A stretch of 10,914 nucleotides of DNA from JBGTCY01 sp041748615 (GTDB lineage: Bacteria; Bacteroidota; Bacteroidia; Chitinophagales; CAIOSU01): contig JBGTCY010000076.1 of assembly GCA_041748615.1 (NCBI GenBank), forward strand, positions 1 through 10,914, read 5' to 3'. The notes under the pieces are model-generated. The model had not been told where the DNA came from. It made no database searches and worked only from the letters and a program-made list of their open reading frames with translations. A program made the translations under genes and the position numbers. Shown here in pieces: positions 1 to 6,860 of this stretch; position 1 is the stretch's first letter; each line of letters opens with the position of its first letter.

Positions 1-32
1 CCCACCCGGTAAGCCTTTTTAATTTAAAAAAC

Positions 33-893
33 ATGAATACTATCCTCAGAATTGCCATTCAAAAAAGCGGACGTCTCAGCGAGCAATCTTTGCAGCTTCT
101 GAAAGAATGTGGCGTGAAAGTCGGCAATGGCTCTAGTGTACTGAAAGCGCGGGCAGTCAATTTCCCGCTCGAAGTGCTTTTTTTACGCGATGATGATATT
201 CCCCAATACTTGGAAGATAATGTGGCTGACATCGGCATTTTGGGTGAAAATGTGGTGAAGGAAAAAAAGAAAGACATCCTCGAGGTGGAACAGCTTGGGT
301 TTGCAAAATGCAGACTCGCCCTCGCCATCCCAAAAGAAGATAATTATACCAGTTTAACTTTTTTCAATGATAAAAAAATCGCCACCTCCTACCCTTCCAT
401 TTTGCGAGATTTTTTGAATAAAAACAACATAACCGCCTCAATAGAAGAAATCAGCGGCAGCGTGGAAATCGCGCCCGGTATCGGTCTGGCGGACGCAATT
501 TTCGACATCGTAAGCACCGGAAGTACGCTTTTTACTAACGGACTCAAAGAAGTGGAAACCATACTGCACTCACAGGCGGTGCTGGTTGCCAATAAAAATT
601 TAGATGCCGCAAAAACCTCCATCGTTGAAAAATTGTTGTTCCGCATCAGGGCAGTCAACAATGCCCGCAACAACAAATACATTTTGCTCAACGCACCCAA
701 TGATGCGATTGACAAAATTTGCAGCATCCTTCCCGGCATCAAAAGCCCAACAGTGCTGCCATTGGCTGAGGAAGGATGGAGTAGCCTCCACAGCGTGGTG
801 AAAGAGGACGTGTTTTGGGAAGTGATTGACGAACTCAAAAAAGCCGGTGCGGAAGGGATTTTGGTGGTGCCGATTGAGAAGATGATTGTTTGA
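33..893 (+). CDS. hisG: ATP phosphoribosyltransferase, long form (HisG)
   Basis: HisG catalyses the first step of histidine synthesis, joining ATP and PRPP to give phosphoribosyl-ATP, in the cytosol. The protein has 286 residues, the size of the long, self-sufficient form, so no HisZ partner is expected. The N-terminal substrate-binding fold begins with RIAIQKSGRL (residues 6-15). The block SGSVEIAPGIGLADAIFDIV (141-160) and the following STGSTL (161-166) form the family signature and PRPP-binding loop. Residues from about 213 to the end match the C-terminal regulatory domain that binds histidine in long-form enzymes, so feedback inhibition is expected (family knowledge). The ATG at 33 follows an A-rich leader, normal for Bacteroidota. 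It is first in the his cluster but is separated from hisDC by 206 bp of repeats. The promoter lies at or beyond the left edge and is not visible. Confidence 0.97.
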   Translation: MNTILRIAIQKSGRLSEQSLQLLKECGVKVGNGSSVLKARAVNFPLEVLFLRDDDIPQYLEDNVADIGILGENVVKEKKKDILEVEQLGFAKCRLALAIPKEDNYTSLTFFNDKKIATSYPSILRDFLNKNNITASIEEISGSVEIAPGIGLADAIFDIVSTGSTLFTNGLKEVETILHSQAVLVANKNLDAAKTSIVEKLLFRIRAVNNARNNKYILLNAPNDAIDKICSILPGIKSPTVLPLAEEGWSSLHSVVKEDVFWEVIDELKKAGAEGILVVPIEKMIV

Positions 894-895
894 TA

Positions 896-937
896 GGGAC
901 GAAGGACGAGGGTCGAGGGTCGAAGGACGAGGGTAAA
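896..937. repeat. G-rich heptanucleotide tandem repeat
   Basis: Five consecutive 7-bp units can be read directly: GGGACGA, AGGACGA, GGGTCGA, GGGTCGA, AGGACGA, followed by a partial sixth, GGGTAAA. The consensus is RGGWCGA. The array starts 3 bp after the hisG stop codon. It encodes nothing and has no inverted symmetry, so it is not a typical intrinsic terminator. Its function is unknown. Confidence 0.85.
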
Positions 938-956
938 TTAATAGTTGTGAAACGTG

Positions 957-984
957 AGATTTTAGACTTTAGATAATAGACGAC
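957..984. repeat. AGAYTTT-type heptanucleotide repeat, left copy
   Basis: Four 7-bp units lie in a row: AGATTTT, AGACTTT, AGATAAT, AGACGAC. The first 18 bp (957-974, AGATTTTAGACTTTAGAT) recur exactly, as the reverse complement, at 5311-5328 downstream of hisH. The unit differs from the G-rich array at 896-937 but has the same 7-bp period. Confidence 0.8.
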
Positions 985-1058
985 TGATTACTAACTATAT
1001 TAATTAGAAAATAAACTCAATAAACACCGTCATCTTAAAAAGGTACACCGTCCGGACT

Positions 1059-1093
1059 CCCCTCTCCCATGGGAGAGGGGGCGGGGGTGAGGC
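1059..1093. repeat. REP-like palindrome with G-rich tail upstream of hisDC
   Basis: Positions 1059-1080 form a perfect 22-bp palindrome whose left arm is CCCCTCTCCC and right arm GGGAGAGGGG around a central AT. A G-rich tail, GCGGGGGTGAGGC, follows at 1081-1093. The palindrome ends 19 bp before the hisDC ATG at 1100. As RNA it could form a GC-rich hairpin of about nine pairs. I recall similar CCCCTCTCC/GGAGAGGGG...GGGGGTGAGG sequences as common intergenic repeats in Bacteroidota, but that is memory and was not searched. GTGAGG at 1087-1092 could act as a weak ribosome binding site, in contrast to the A-rich leaders of most other genes here. Confidence 0.75.
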
Positions 1094-1099
1094 TAATCA

Positions 1100-3448
1100 A
1101 TGAACATCCACAAACATCCACCACTCGAAACATGGCAGTCGCTTTGCGAGCGTCCGATGATGTCTTTTTCCCAAATTGAACCGGGGGTGAGAGCAATTTT
1201 GGATGCGGTAAATAAACAAGGTGATGAAGCGCTGAAATCTTTTAGTCTGCAGTTTGACGGTTTTGCGCCAGACGATTTTTTAGTGAGTGAAAAAGAACTC
1301 GCTGAAGCTGAAAAGCAGGTCCGCGATGAGTTAAAATCAGCCATCCGTCTCGCTGAAAAAAACATCAGGCGTTTTCATATTGCGCAGCGTGAGCCGGTGA
1401 AAAAAATCACTACGACAAACGGGGTCACTTGCTGGCGAAAAAGCGTACCAATAGAAAAAGTGGGCTTATACATCCCCGGAGGAACCGCTCCCTTGTTTTC
1501 CACCTTGCTGATGCTTGGCGTTCCGGCATTTGTTGCGGGATGTAATGAAATCATCGTTTGTACGCCCCCGAGAAAAGATGGCACGATTGCTCCTGAAATT
1601 CTTTACACAGCGTCTCAACTTGGATTAAAAAAAATCTATAGCGTAGGTGGCGCTCAGGCGATTGCGGCAATGGCTTACGGCTCGGAAAGCATCCCTGCAG
1701 TTTATAAAATTTTCGGACCGGGTAATCAGTATGTCACGATGGCTAAAATGTTAGTTCAGCAACAAGGCGTGGCGATTGATATGCCTGCAGGACCGAGCGA
1801 AGTGCTTGTGATTGCTGATTCTATCTCCTACCCTGCTTTCGTGGCGGCTGACCTCCTTTCACAAGCCGAACATGGCGCTGACAGCCAGGTGGTGTTGGTT
1901 TCGGATGATGAAACAATAACTGAAAAAATATTGAGCGAAATACAACGGCAATTAAATGTTTTACCGCGCAAAGAATTAGCTGCCGCAGCTTTGAAAAACA
2001 GCAAGGCGGTTTTGTTAAAAAACATGGATGATGCGATTGCGTTCAGTAATATTTATGCACCCGAACATCTCATCCTTGCCACCGCACAACCTGAATTGTT
2101 AGCGGAAAAAGTAGTGAATGCCGGCTCGGTGTTTTTAGGTCATTTCAGTTGCGAAAGCGCGGGTGATTACGCGAGCGGCACCAATCACACTTTGCCGACC
2201 AACGGCTATGCCCGCAACTACAGCGGAGTGTCATTGGACAGTTTCATGAAAAAAATCACTTTTCAGGAATTAACCGCTACCGGTATTCGAAACATCGGTC
2301 CTGCGATTGAACATATGGCGGCTGCCGAGCAATTGGAGGCGCATAAAAATGCAGTAACACTTCGCTTGGATTATTTGCAATCGCAGAAAAATGATTCTGA
2401 GAAAGTAAAAAATACAACTGTTGCCGCCCGTGAAAACATCATTCGCGCAAAACCTTATTCCAGCGCGCGGGATGAATTTTCGGGAGAAAACAAAATCTTT
2501 CTGGACGCCAATGAAAATCCATTCGACACGGGTTACAACCGCTATCCCGACCCGCATCAAGCTGCGTTGAAAAAACAAATTGCAGCGCTGAAACATGTTT
2601 CATCTGAAAATATTTTTCTCGGCAATGGCAGCGATGAGGCGATTGACCTGCTTATCCGCGCCTATTGTGAGCCTGCAAATGACAGCATCCTGATTTGCCC
2701 TCCGACTTACGGCATGTATGAAGTGGCGGCTGCCATTCATGATATACAGGTTGTCAAAATTCCGTTGAACGAAAAATTTCAGTTGGATTTAAAAAATGTT
2801 TTAGATACGATTGAACAGCAGGACGTCAAAATTATTTTTCTCTGCTCGCCCAACAACCCAACCGGCAACCTGCTAAATAAAGCGGAGATTGAATCGCTGC
2901 TTCAAAAATTCAACGGACTCGTGGTGATTGATGAAGCCTACATTGATTTTTCTCCGGACGGCTCTTTGCTCGGTGAATTGAAACGCTACGAACAGGTTGT
3001 CATTCTGCAGACCTTCAGCAAAGCCTGGGGACTGGCGGGTATTCGGCTTGGAATGGCGTTTGGGCACGCATTAATTATTTCAACTTTAGACAAAATCAAG
3101 CCGCCTTACAACATCAATCAAATCACCCAGCAAATTGCTTTTGAACGATTGAAAAATATTAATAAAAAAGAAAACTATGTCCGACTGCTGAACGAACAAA
3201 AGAAAATCGTGATTGAAGAACTCGGGATACTGCCGGTGGTTAAAAAAATCTATCCTTCAGACGCTAATTTTCTTTTGGTGAAATTTGATGAGCCGAAAAA
3301 GATTTACAAGTCGCTGCTGGAAAACAATATCGTGGTGCGTGACCGTAATTCGGTTGCGGAAGGGTGTCTGCGCATCACGATAGGAACAGAGGATGAAAAT
3401 GAAAAATTGCTCTCAGTTTTAAAAAATATATCCCCCATAAATTCATGA
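1100..3448 (+). CDS. hisDC: Fused histidinol dehydrogenase / histidinol-phosphate aminotransferase (HisD-HisC)
   Basis: One uninterrupted 782-residue frame carries two complete enzymes. Residues 1-423 are HisD, which oxidises histidinol to histidine with NAD in two steps. The expected zinc ligands are Gln255, His258, Asp356 and His415, and the catalytic pair is Glu322-His323 in YAPEHL. Residues 443-782 are HisC, the PLP enzyme that makes histidinol phosphate. It shows NENPFDTGYNRYPDP (471-485), SPNNPTG (583-589), DEAYIDF (611-617), the PLP lysine Lys641 in TFSKAWGLAGIRLG, and Arg758. A polar linker of about 20 residues rich in Lys, Asn and Ser joins them. The two enzymes flank the HisB phosphatase step in the pathway. 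Most bacteria, as far as I know, encode them separately, often as neighbours. No in-frame ATG lies at the junction. A sequencing indel at a hisD/hisC junction is the main alternative. The stop overlaps the hisB start as ATGA. Confidence 0.93.
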   Translation: MNIHKHPPLETWQSLCERPMMSFSQIEPGVRAILDAVNKQGDEALKSFSLQFDGFAPDDFLVSEKELAEAEKQVRDELKSAIRLAEKNIRRFHIAQREPVKKITTTNGVTCWRKSVPIEKVGLYIPGGTAPLFSTLLMLGVPAFVAGCNEIIVCTPPRKDGTIAPEILYTASQLGLKKIYSVGGAQAIAAMAYGSESIPAVYKIFGPGNQYVTMAKMLVQQQGVAIDMPAGPSEVLVIADSISYPAFVAADLLSQAEHGADSQVVLVSDDETITEKILSEIQRQLNVLPRKELAAAALKNSKAVLLKNMDDAIAFSNIYAPEHLILATAQPELLAEKVVNAGSVFLGHFSCESAGDYASGTNHTLPTNGYARNYSGVSLDSFMKKITFQELTATGIRNIGPAIEHMAAAEQLEAHKNAVTLRLDYLQSQKNDSEKVKNTTVAARENIIRAKPYSSARDEFSGENKIFLDANENPFDTGYNRYPDPHQAALKKQIAALKHVSSENIFLGNGSDEAIDLLIRAYCEPANDSILICPPTYGMYEVAAAIHDIQVVKIPLNEKFQLDLKNVLDTIEQQDVKIIFLCSPNNPTGNLLNKAEIESLLQKFNGLVVIDEAYIDFSPDGSLLGELKRYEQVVILQTFSKAWGLAGIRLGMAFGHALIISTLDKIKPPYNINQITQQIAFERLKNINKKENYVRLLNEQKKIVIEELGILPVVKKIYPSDANFLLVKFDEPKKIYKSLLENNIVVRDRNSVAEGCLRITIGTEDENEKLLSVLKNISPINS

Positions 3449-4563
3449 AAAAAATTCTCTTTATAGACCAGGACGGCACCCTCATTCTTGAACCCGAAGA
3501 TGAAAAGCTCGACCGTTTTGAAAAACTGCGTTTTCTGCCCGGAGTGATTACCTGGCTCGGAAAAATCGTGCGTGAAATGGATTTCGAATTGGTCATCGTT
3601 ACCAATCAGGACGGGCTTGGGACAGACTATATGCCCGAAGAAGTTTTCTTTCCCGTCCACAACAAGATGCTAGAAGTTTTAAAAGATGAGGGCATTGACT
3701 TTCGTGAAGTGTGTATTGACCGTCATTTTCCAGAAGACAATTCAGAAACACGTAAACCTGGCACCGGAATGCTGAAGCATTATCTCAAAGGTGATTTTGA
3801 CATCACAAATTCTTTCGTGATTGGCGACCGTTTCACGGATGCACTGCTCGCCAAGAATTTAGGCTGCCACGCCATTCACATTCAGTGTATGTTGTCGAAA
3901 AATCATGCACACACATGGAATGAACACGAAGTGGTTATCCTCCATGCTTCTGACTGGAAGGAGATTTATCATTTCCTGAAAAGTCACTCCCGGAAAATTA
4001 CCGTTAAAAGAAAAACATCCGAAACTTCCATTCGTGTAGAACTGAATCTCGATGGCAGCGGTCAGGCATCAGTTCACACAGGCATCGGCTTTTTCGACCA
4101 CATGCTTGAACAAATTGCAAAACACGGAGGTATTGACCTCACTATTGAAGTGAAGGGCGATTTGCAGATAGACGAACATCATACGATTGAAGATACCGGA
4201 TTGGCTTTGGGCGAAGCGTTTCAGCGCGCGCTCGGCTCTAAAAAAGGCATTGGCCGCTACGGCTTCCTGCTGCCGATGGACGACAGCCTCGCGCAGATTG
4301 CCATTGATTTCGGTGGACGCCCGTGGCTCGAATGGGATGTGAAGTTTTCCCGCGAGAAAATTGGCGATATGCCCACGGAAATGTTTAGTCATTTTTTCAA
4401 ATCATTCTGCGACACCGCCAAATGCAATCTCAACATCAAAGCGGAAGGCGAAAACGAACACCACAAGATTGAAGCGATTTTCAAAGCCGTGGCAAAATCC
4501 ATCGGGATGGCAGTAAGAAGAACCGAACAGACGGGCATTCCGAGTACAAAAGGTGTTTTGTGA
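3445..4563 (+). CDS. hisB: Bifunctional histidinol-phosphatase / imidazoleglycerol-phosphate dehydratase (HisB)
   Basis: This 372-residue protein performs two non-consecutive steps of histidine synthesis. Residues 1 to about 170 are a HAD-type phosphatase that converts histidinol phosphate to histidinol. It has the nucleophile Asp8 and Asp10 in DQDGT, motif II TNQDG (53-57), Lys104 in RKPG and the acidic GDRFTD (127-132). Residues from about 185 to 372 are the manganese-dependent dehydratase, with HTGIGFFDHML (211-221), DEHHTIEDTG (243-252) and ENEHHKIEA (336-344). The layout matches E. coli HisB. Odd point: the zinc loop of the E. coli phosphatase (Cys-x-His ... Cys-x-Cys) is here DRHFPEDNSET (92-102), which keeps only the histidine. 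The ATG lies inside the hisDC stop (ATGA, 3445-3448), so translation is probably coupled. Confidence 0.96.
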   Translation: MKKILFIDQDGTLILEPEDEKLDRFEKLRFLPGVITWLGKIVREMDFELVIVTNQDGLGTDYMPEEVFFPVHNKMLEVLKDEGIDFREVCIDRHFPEDNSETRKPGTGMLKHYLKGDFDITNSFVIGDRFTDALLAKNLGCHAIHIQCMLSKNHAHTWNEHEVVILHASDWKEIYHFLKSHSRKITVKRKTSETSIRVELNLDGSGQASVHTGIGFFDHMLEQIAKHGGIDLTIEVKGDLQIDEHHTIEDTGLALGEAFQRALGSKKGIGRYGFLLPMDDSLAQIAIDFGGRPWLEWDVKFSREKIGDMPTEMFSHFFKSFCDTAKCNLNIKAEGENEHHKIEAIFKAVAKSIGMAVRRTEQTGIPSTKGVL

Positions 4564-4581
4564 AACAATTAATTCCTTGAC

Positions 4582-5160
4582 ATGCTCGCCATCATCCAAT
4601 ATAATGCAGGGAATATCCGCTCGGTGCTGAATGCACTGAATCGCTTGGGTGTTGAATGTAAACTGACTGATAAACCGGATGAAATTACCAATGCCGACAA
4701 AGTGATTTTCCCCGGTGTCGGTGAAGCCGGCAGCGCAATGGCTTATTTGCGGGAAAGAAAATTGGATGAAATTATTGTGTCGCTCCGGCAGCCATTCCTC
4801 GGAATTTGTCTCGGACTGCAACTGATGTGCAGCCACTCTGAGGAAGGCGACACCAAAGGGCTTGGCATTTTCAAAGAGCGTGTGAAACTTTTCCCCCCGA
4901 AAGACAAAGTGCCGCATATCGGCTGGAATAATTTCACGACAGTGAAAGGTGATTTATTTAAAGATATTTCCACAGAGGAGGACATGTATTTTGTGCACAG
5001 CTACTACGCTGAAATTTCAAACGAAACCATTGCGGTCACCGATTATATTCTGCCTTTCAGTTCAGCCCTGCAAAAAGACAATTTTTACGCGGTGCAGTTT
5101 CATCCCGAAAAATCAGCAGCTCCCGGTCAGCGGCTGCTGAAAAATTTTCTGGAGATTTAA
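4582..5160 (+). CDS. hisH: Imidazole glycerol phosphate synthase, glutaminase subunit (HisH)
   Basis: HisH hydrolyses glutamine and passes ammonia to HisF, which closes the imidazole ring and releases AICAR. The 192 residues match the usual size of this class I amidotransferase. The N-terminus IIQYNAGNIRSV (4-15) and PGVG (44-47, oxyanion region) are typical. The catalytic triad is visible as Cys76 in GICLGLQ and His174-Pro-Glu176 in QFHPEKS. It begins 18 bp after hisB and ends this part of the cluster. HisF, its obligate partner, is not in the 3' flank; the next gene runs in the opposite direction. No clear terminator hairpin with a T-tract follows. Confidence 0.97.
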   Translation: MLAIIQYNAGNIRSVLNALNRLGVECKLTDKPDEITNADKVIFPGVGEAGSAMAYLRERKLDEIIVSLRQPFLGICLGLQLMCSHSEEGDTKGLGIFKERVKLFPPKDKVPHIGWNNFTTVKGDLFKDISTEEDMYFVHSYYAEISNETIAVTDYILPFSSALQKDNFYAVQFHPEKSAAPGQRLLKNFLEI

Positions 5161-5300
5161 TTTGACGCTCTATGTGCAGTCGTCAGAATAACATCTACAA
5201 TTTGAATCTGAATTAGCAGATATTACAATTTAGATATTAGATGGATTGAGGATGGATTTTTGAAAATGTTCTTATGCGAATTTCCAGAACAATTAACAAA

Positions 5301-5334
5301 GTTGTCTAAAATCTAAAGTCTAAAATCTGACAAC
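5301..5334. repeat. TCTAAAR heptanucleotide repeat, right copy, within a short inverted repeat
   Basis: Four 7-bp units run from 5305 to 5332: TCTAAAA, TCTAAAG, TCTAAAA, TCTGACA. Positions 5311-5328 are the exact reverse complement of 957-974. The array is framed by GTTGTC (5301-5306) and its complement GACAAC (5329-5334), which could pair as a 6-bp stem. The rest of the 222-bp spacer between hisH and the leftward gene (5161-5382) is AT-rich; I see no further gene in it and no convincing terminator. Confidence 0.8.
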
Positions 5335-5382
5335 TAATCGCACAAATCAAGGATGTTATTTTGACAACATTACTGAGTGTTA

Positions 5383-5565
5383 TTACTTTTCCCCGGATTC
5401 CGGTTCATCCTGATGTTCGGGTAAAGCATCGTTTGAATCAATCATGGGAGCTTCATTCGGTACATTCAGTTTTTCAAACATCTCGTCAATATGTTTTATC
5501 ATATTATCAATGACGTCAAACACTTCATAAAAGTCCTTGAGTTTTTTTTCGACCTCTTCCCCCAT
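5383..5565 (-). CDS. Small acidic protein, function unknown
   Basis: I do not recognise this 60-residue protein. The first half (MGEEVEKKLKDFYEVFDVID and on to about residue 34) has the spacing of charged and hydrophobic residues expected of an amphipathic helix or short coiled coil. The C-terminal part (about 37-60) is Pro-, Glu- and Asp-rich and probably disordered. There is no signal peptide and no cysteine, so a cytosolic location is likely. Its ATG lies 5 bp after the stop of the upstream DoxX-like gene on the same strand, so the two are probably cotranscribed and may be translationally coupled. No Shine-Dalgarno sequence is visible. Genuine expression is inferred only from this tight spacing, the protein-like composition and the lack of a competing gene. 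Confidence 0.6.
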   Translation of the reverse strand: MGEEVEKKLKDFYEVFDVIDNMIKHIDEMFEKLNVPNEAPMIDSNDALPEHQDEPESGEK

Positions 5566-5570
5566 TTCGT

Positions 5571-6797
5571 TTATTTCAAATAATTCGCTTTCAAATCATC
5601 AAAGGAAGGAATGTGGCGGTGATGCCATTTGCCAATCACTTTTCCATCTTTCAGCAGCAGCAAACCGGGGTTTGAGCGAATGATGGTTTTCAGAAAAATC
5701 GGGTCCGCGCTGTGGAAGGGATAGGTGGTTTGATTTTCATGCCTGAATGTTTCAGCTTTTTTAGGGGTAGCGGCTGTCACAGCAAAAAACATCATCCCCG
5801 CTTTATCCGCAGCTTCTGACATGGGGTTGAGTTTTTCAAGAAAAGCCTTCTCGCAGGTTTTATCCAAATCATAAGCGATGACGAGCAACTGATAATCGGG
5901 ATTGTAGAGAATATCCTCCGATAGGTCATCCCCGTTTTGTGAAACGATTTGGAAGTTATTGATTTTCGCGGGAGTTCCTTTTTCAATCATCCTGCCGATT
6001 TTCCGGTCCACAAATTCATACTTTTCCCTGAAATCCGGTTCGTTGCTGATGATTTTAAACTCCGCGTCCGTAAATTCTTTTTGTTCACCGGTCGCGCGTA
6101 TTTTATACACCCACAAATATTCCACTTTATCCGGAACCTCCTTCATCAATTCCGGCAGATAATTCCCGATTTTATAAGGACGAAAATCATACAGCGGAAG
6201 GTTCCACGCGAAGTTGCGGAAACAAAATAGGGTGAAAATAATCGTGGCAATCACCGTCAGGGGAGCAGATATCAACCTTGAAAAAGGCGCTTCAATTTTT
6301 CTTCTGCCGAAAAATAAAATCAAAATCATCACCGACAACACGATGTCTTTCATGAACGACATGAAGGGTTCAATTTTCAGAAAGTCGCCAAAACATCCGC
6401 AATCCGTCACATTGCCGGTCACGGTGGTGTAGCCGGTGAGGAACGTAAAGAAAACAATCAGCAACAAGAGCAGCCACACCGTGATTTCTTTTAAGTAGCC
6501 AAGTAATAAAGTGACGCCCAATACGATTTCCAAGACGATAGTCACTACTGAAAACGACAATGTAAAAGGTTCCAAAAATCCCATGCCGAACTCGGTGAAG
6601 TATTCGGCAATTTTATAGGAAGTACCCAGCGGGTCAATCGCTTTTACAAAGCCGGAAAAAATAAAAAAAGCGCCTACAAAATTTTGGAGGTATGTAATCA
6701 GCAAATTAGACGGGCGTCTCATAAAATATCGAATAGCCGTCAATACCAAAGCGCTCGCGGCTACTATCAGAAATAAATTGTAAAGTGTGAGTGTCAT
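5571..6797 (-). CDS. DoxX/MauE-like membrane protein with C-terminal thioredoxin-like domain (BT_3928 type)
   Basis: This 408-residue protein resembles the conserved Bacteroidota proteins typified by BT_3928. The N-terminal half has about six hydrophobic segments (near 5-23, 34-52, 80-100, 105-124, 146-164 and 175-195). The first four form a DoxX/MauE-like bundle. Asp-Cys133-Gly-Cys135-Phe-Gly-Asp after the fourth segment is a possible redox dithiol. Residues from about 275 to 408 look like a thioredoxin or TlpA-type fold, with LLVIAYDLDKTCEKAF (304-319) where the active site would be and a proline-containing turn, NPGLLLLKDGKVIG (376-389). The usual CxxC is reduced to a single Cys315. A role in envelope redox chemistry is plausible but unproven. 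It heads a leftward unit with the small downstream gene and is divergent from folP. Confidence 0.85.
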   Translation of the reverse strand: MTLTLYNLFLIVAASALVLTAIRYFMRRPSNLLITYLQNFVGAFFIFSGFVKAIDPLGTSYKIAEYFTEFGMGFLEPFTLSFSVVTIVLEIVLGVTLLLGYLKEITVWLLLLLIVFFTFLTGYTTVTGNVTDCGCFGDFLKIEPFMSFMKDIVLSVMILILFFGRRKIEAPFSRLISAPLTVIATIIFTLFCFRNFAWNLPLYDFRPYKIGNYLPELMKEVPDKVEYLWVYKIRATGEQKEFTDAEFKIISNEPDFREKYEFVDRKIGRMIEKGTPAKINNFQIVSQNGDDLSEDILYNPDYQLLVIAYDLDKTCEKAFLEKLNPMSEAADKAGMMFFAVTAATPKKAETFRHENQTTYPFHSADPIFLKTIIRSNPGLLLLKDGKVIGKWHHRHIPSFDDLKANYLK

Positions 6798-6801
6798 GTT
6801 G

Positions 6802-6833
6802 TTGTTTTTATTGATTATTTACACATATTATTG
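6802..6833 (+). promoter_or_regulatory. Candidate Bacteroidota-type promoter for folP-gldC
   Basis: TTG at 6802-6804 is followed after 21 bp by TATTATTG at 6826-6833, which matches the Bacteroidota -7 consensus TAnnTTTG at five of its six fixed positions. Transcription would start near 6838-6841, upstream of the ATG at 6861 but downstream of the in-frame TTG at 6831. This supports the ATG as the folP start. Prediction by eye only. Confidence 0.4.
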
Positions 6834-6860
6834 CCATTCGAAAAAAAAATACGTTTCAGA

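Noticed and set aside
389..838. Long minus-strand open frame inside hisG, and similar frames opposite hisB, hisH and folP
   Set aside because: They lie wholly within clear enzyme genes, have no recognisable protein features and no upstream signals; they reflect codon composition of the real genes.
896..1080. Repeats between hisG and hisDC as a CRISPR array
   Set aside because: The repeats are 7-bp tandem units and a single palindrome with no spacers of uniform length, and no cas gene is present.
2391..2400. ATGA at the HisD-HisC junction as a relic stop/start overlap
   Set aside because: Neither its ATG nor its TGA is in the frame used by HisD and HisC, so reviving separate genes would need more than one change. 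It is most likely chance.
5104..5152. Possible hairpin (AGCAGC ... GCTGCT) at the end of hisH as a terminator
   Set aside because: It lies inside coding sequence, the stem is only six pairs with a long loop, and no T-tract follows.
5949..6432. Plus-strand frames of 67-93 codons opposite the DoxX-like gene
   Set aside because: The minus-strand gene has membrane segments and family motifs through this stretch, and the opposite frames show only its complement pattern.
6831..6860. Upstream TTG start for folP, adding ten residues
   Set aside because: The TTG overlaps the candidate -7 promoter element, the added residues are not typical of the family, and an ATG at 6861 gives a normal FolP N-terminus.
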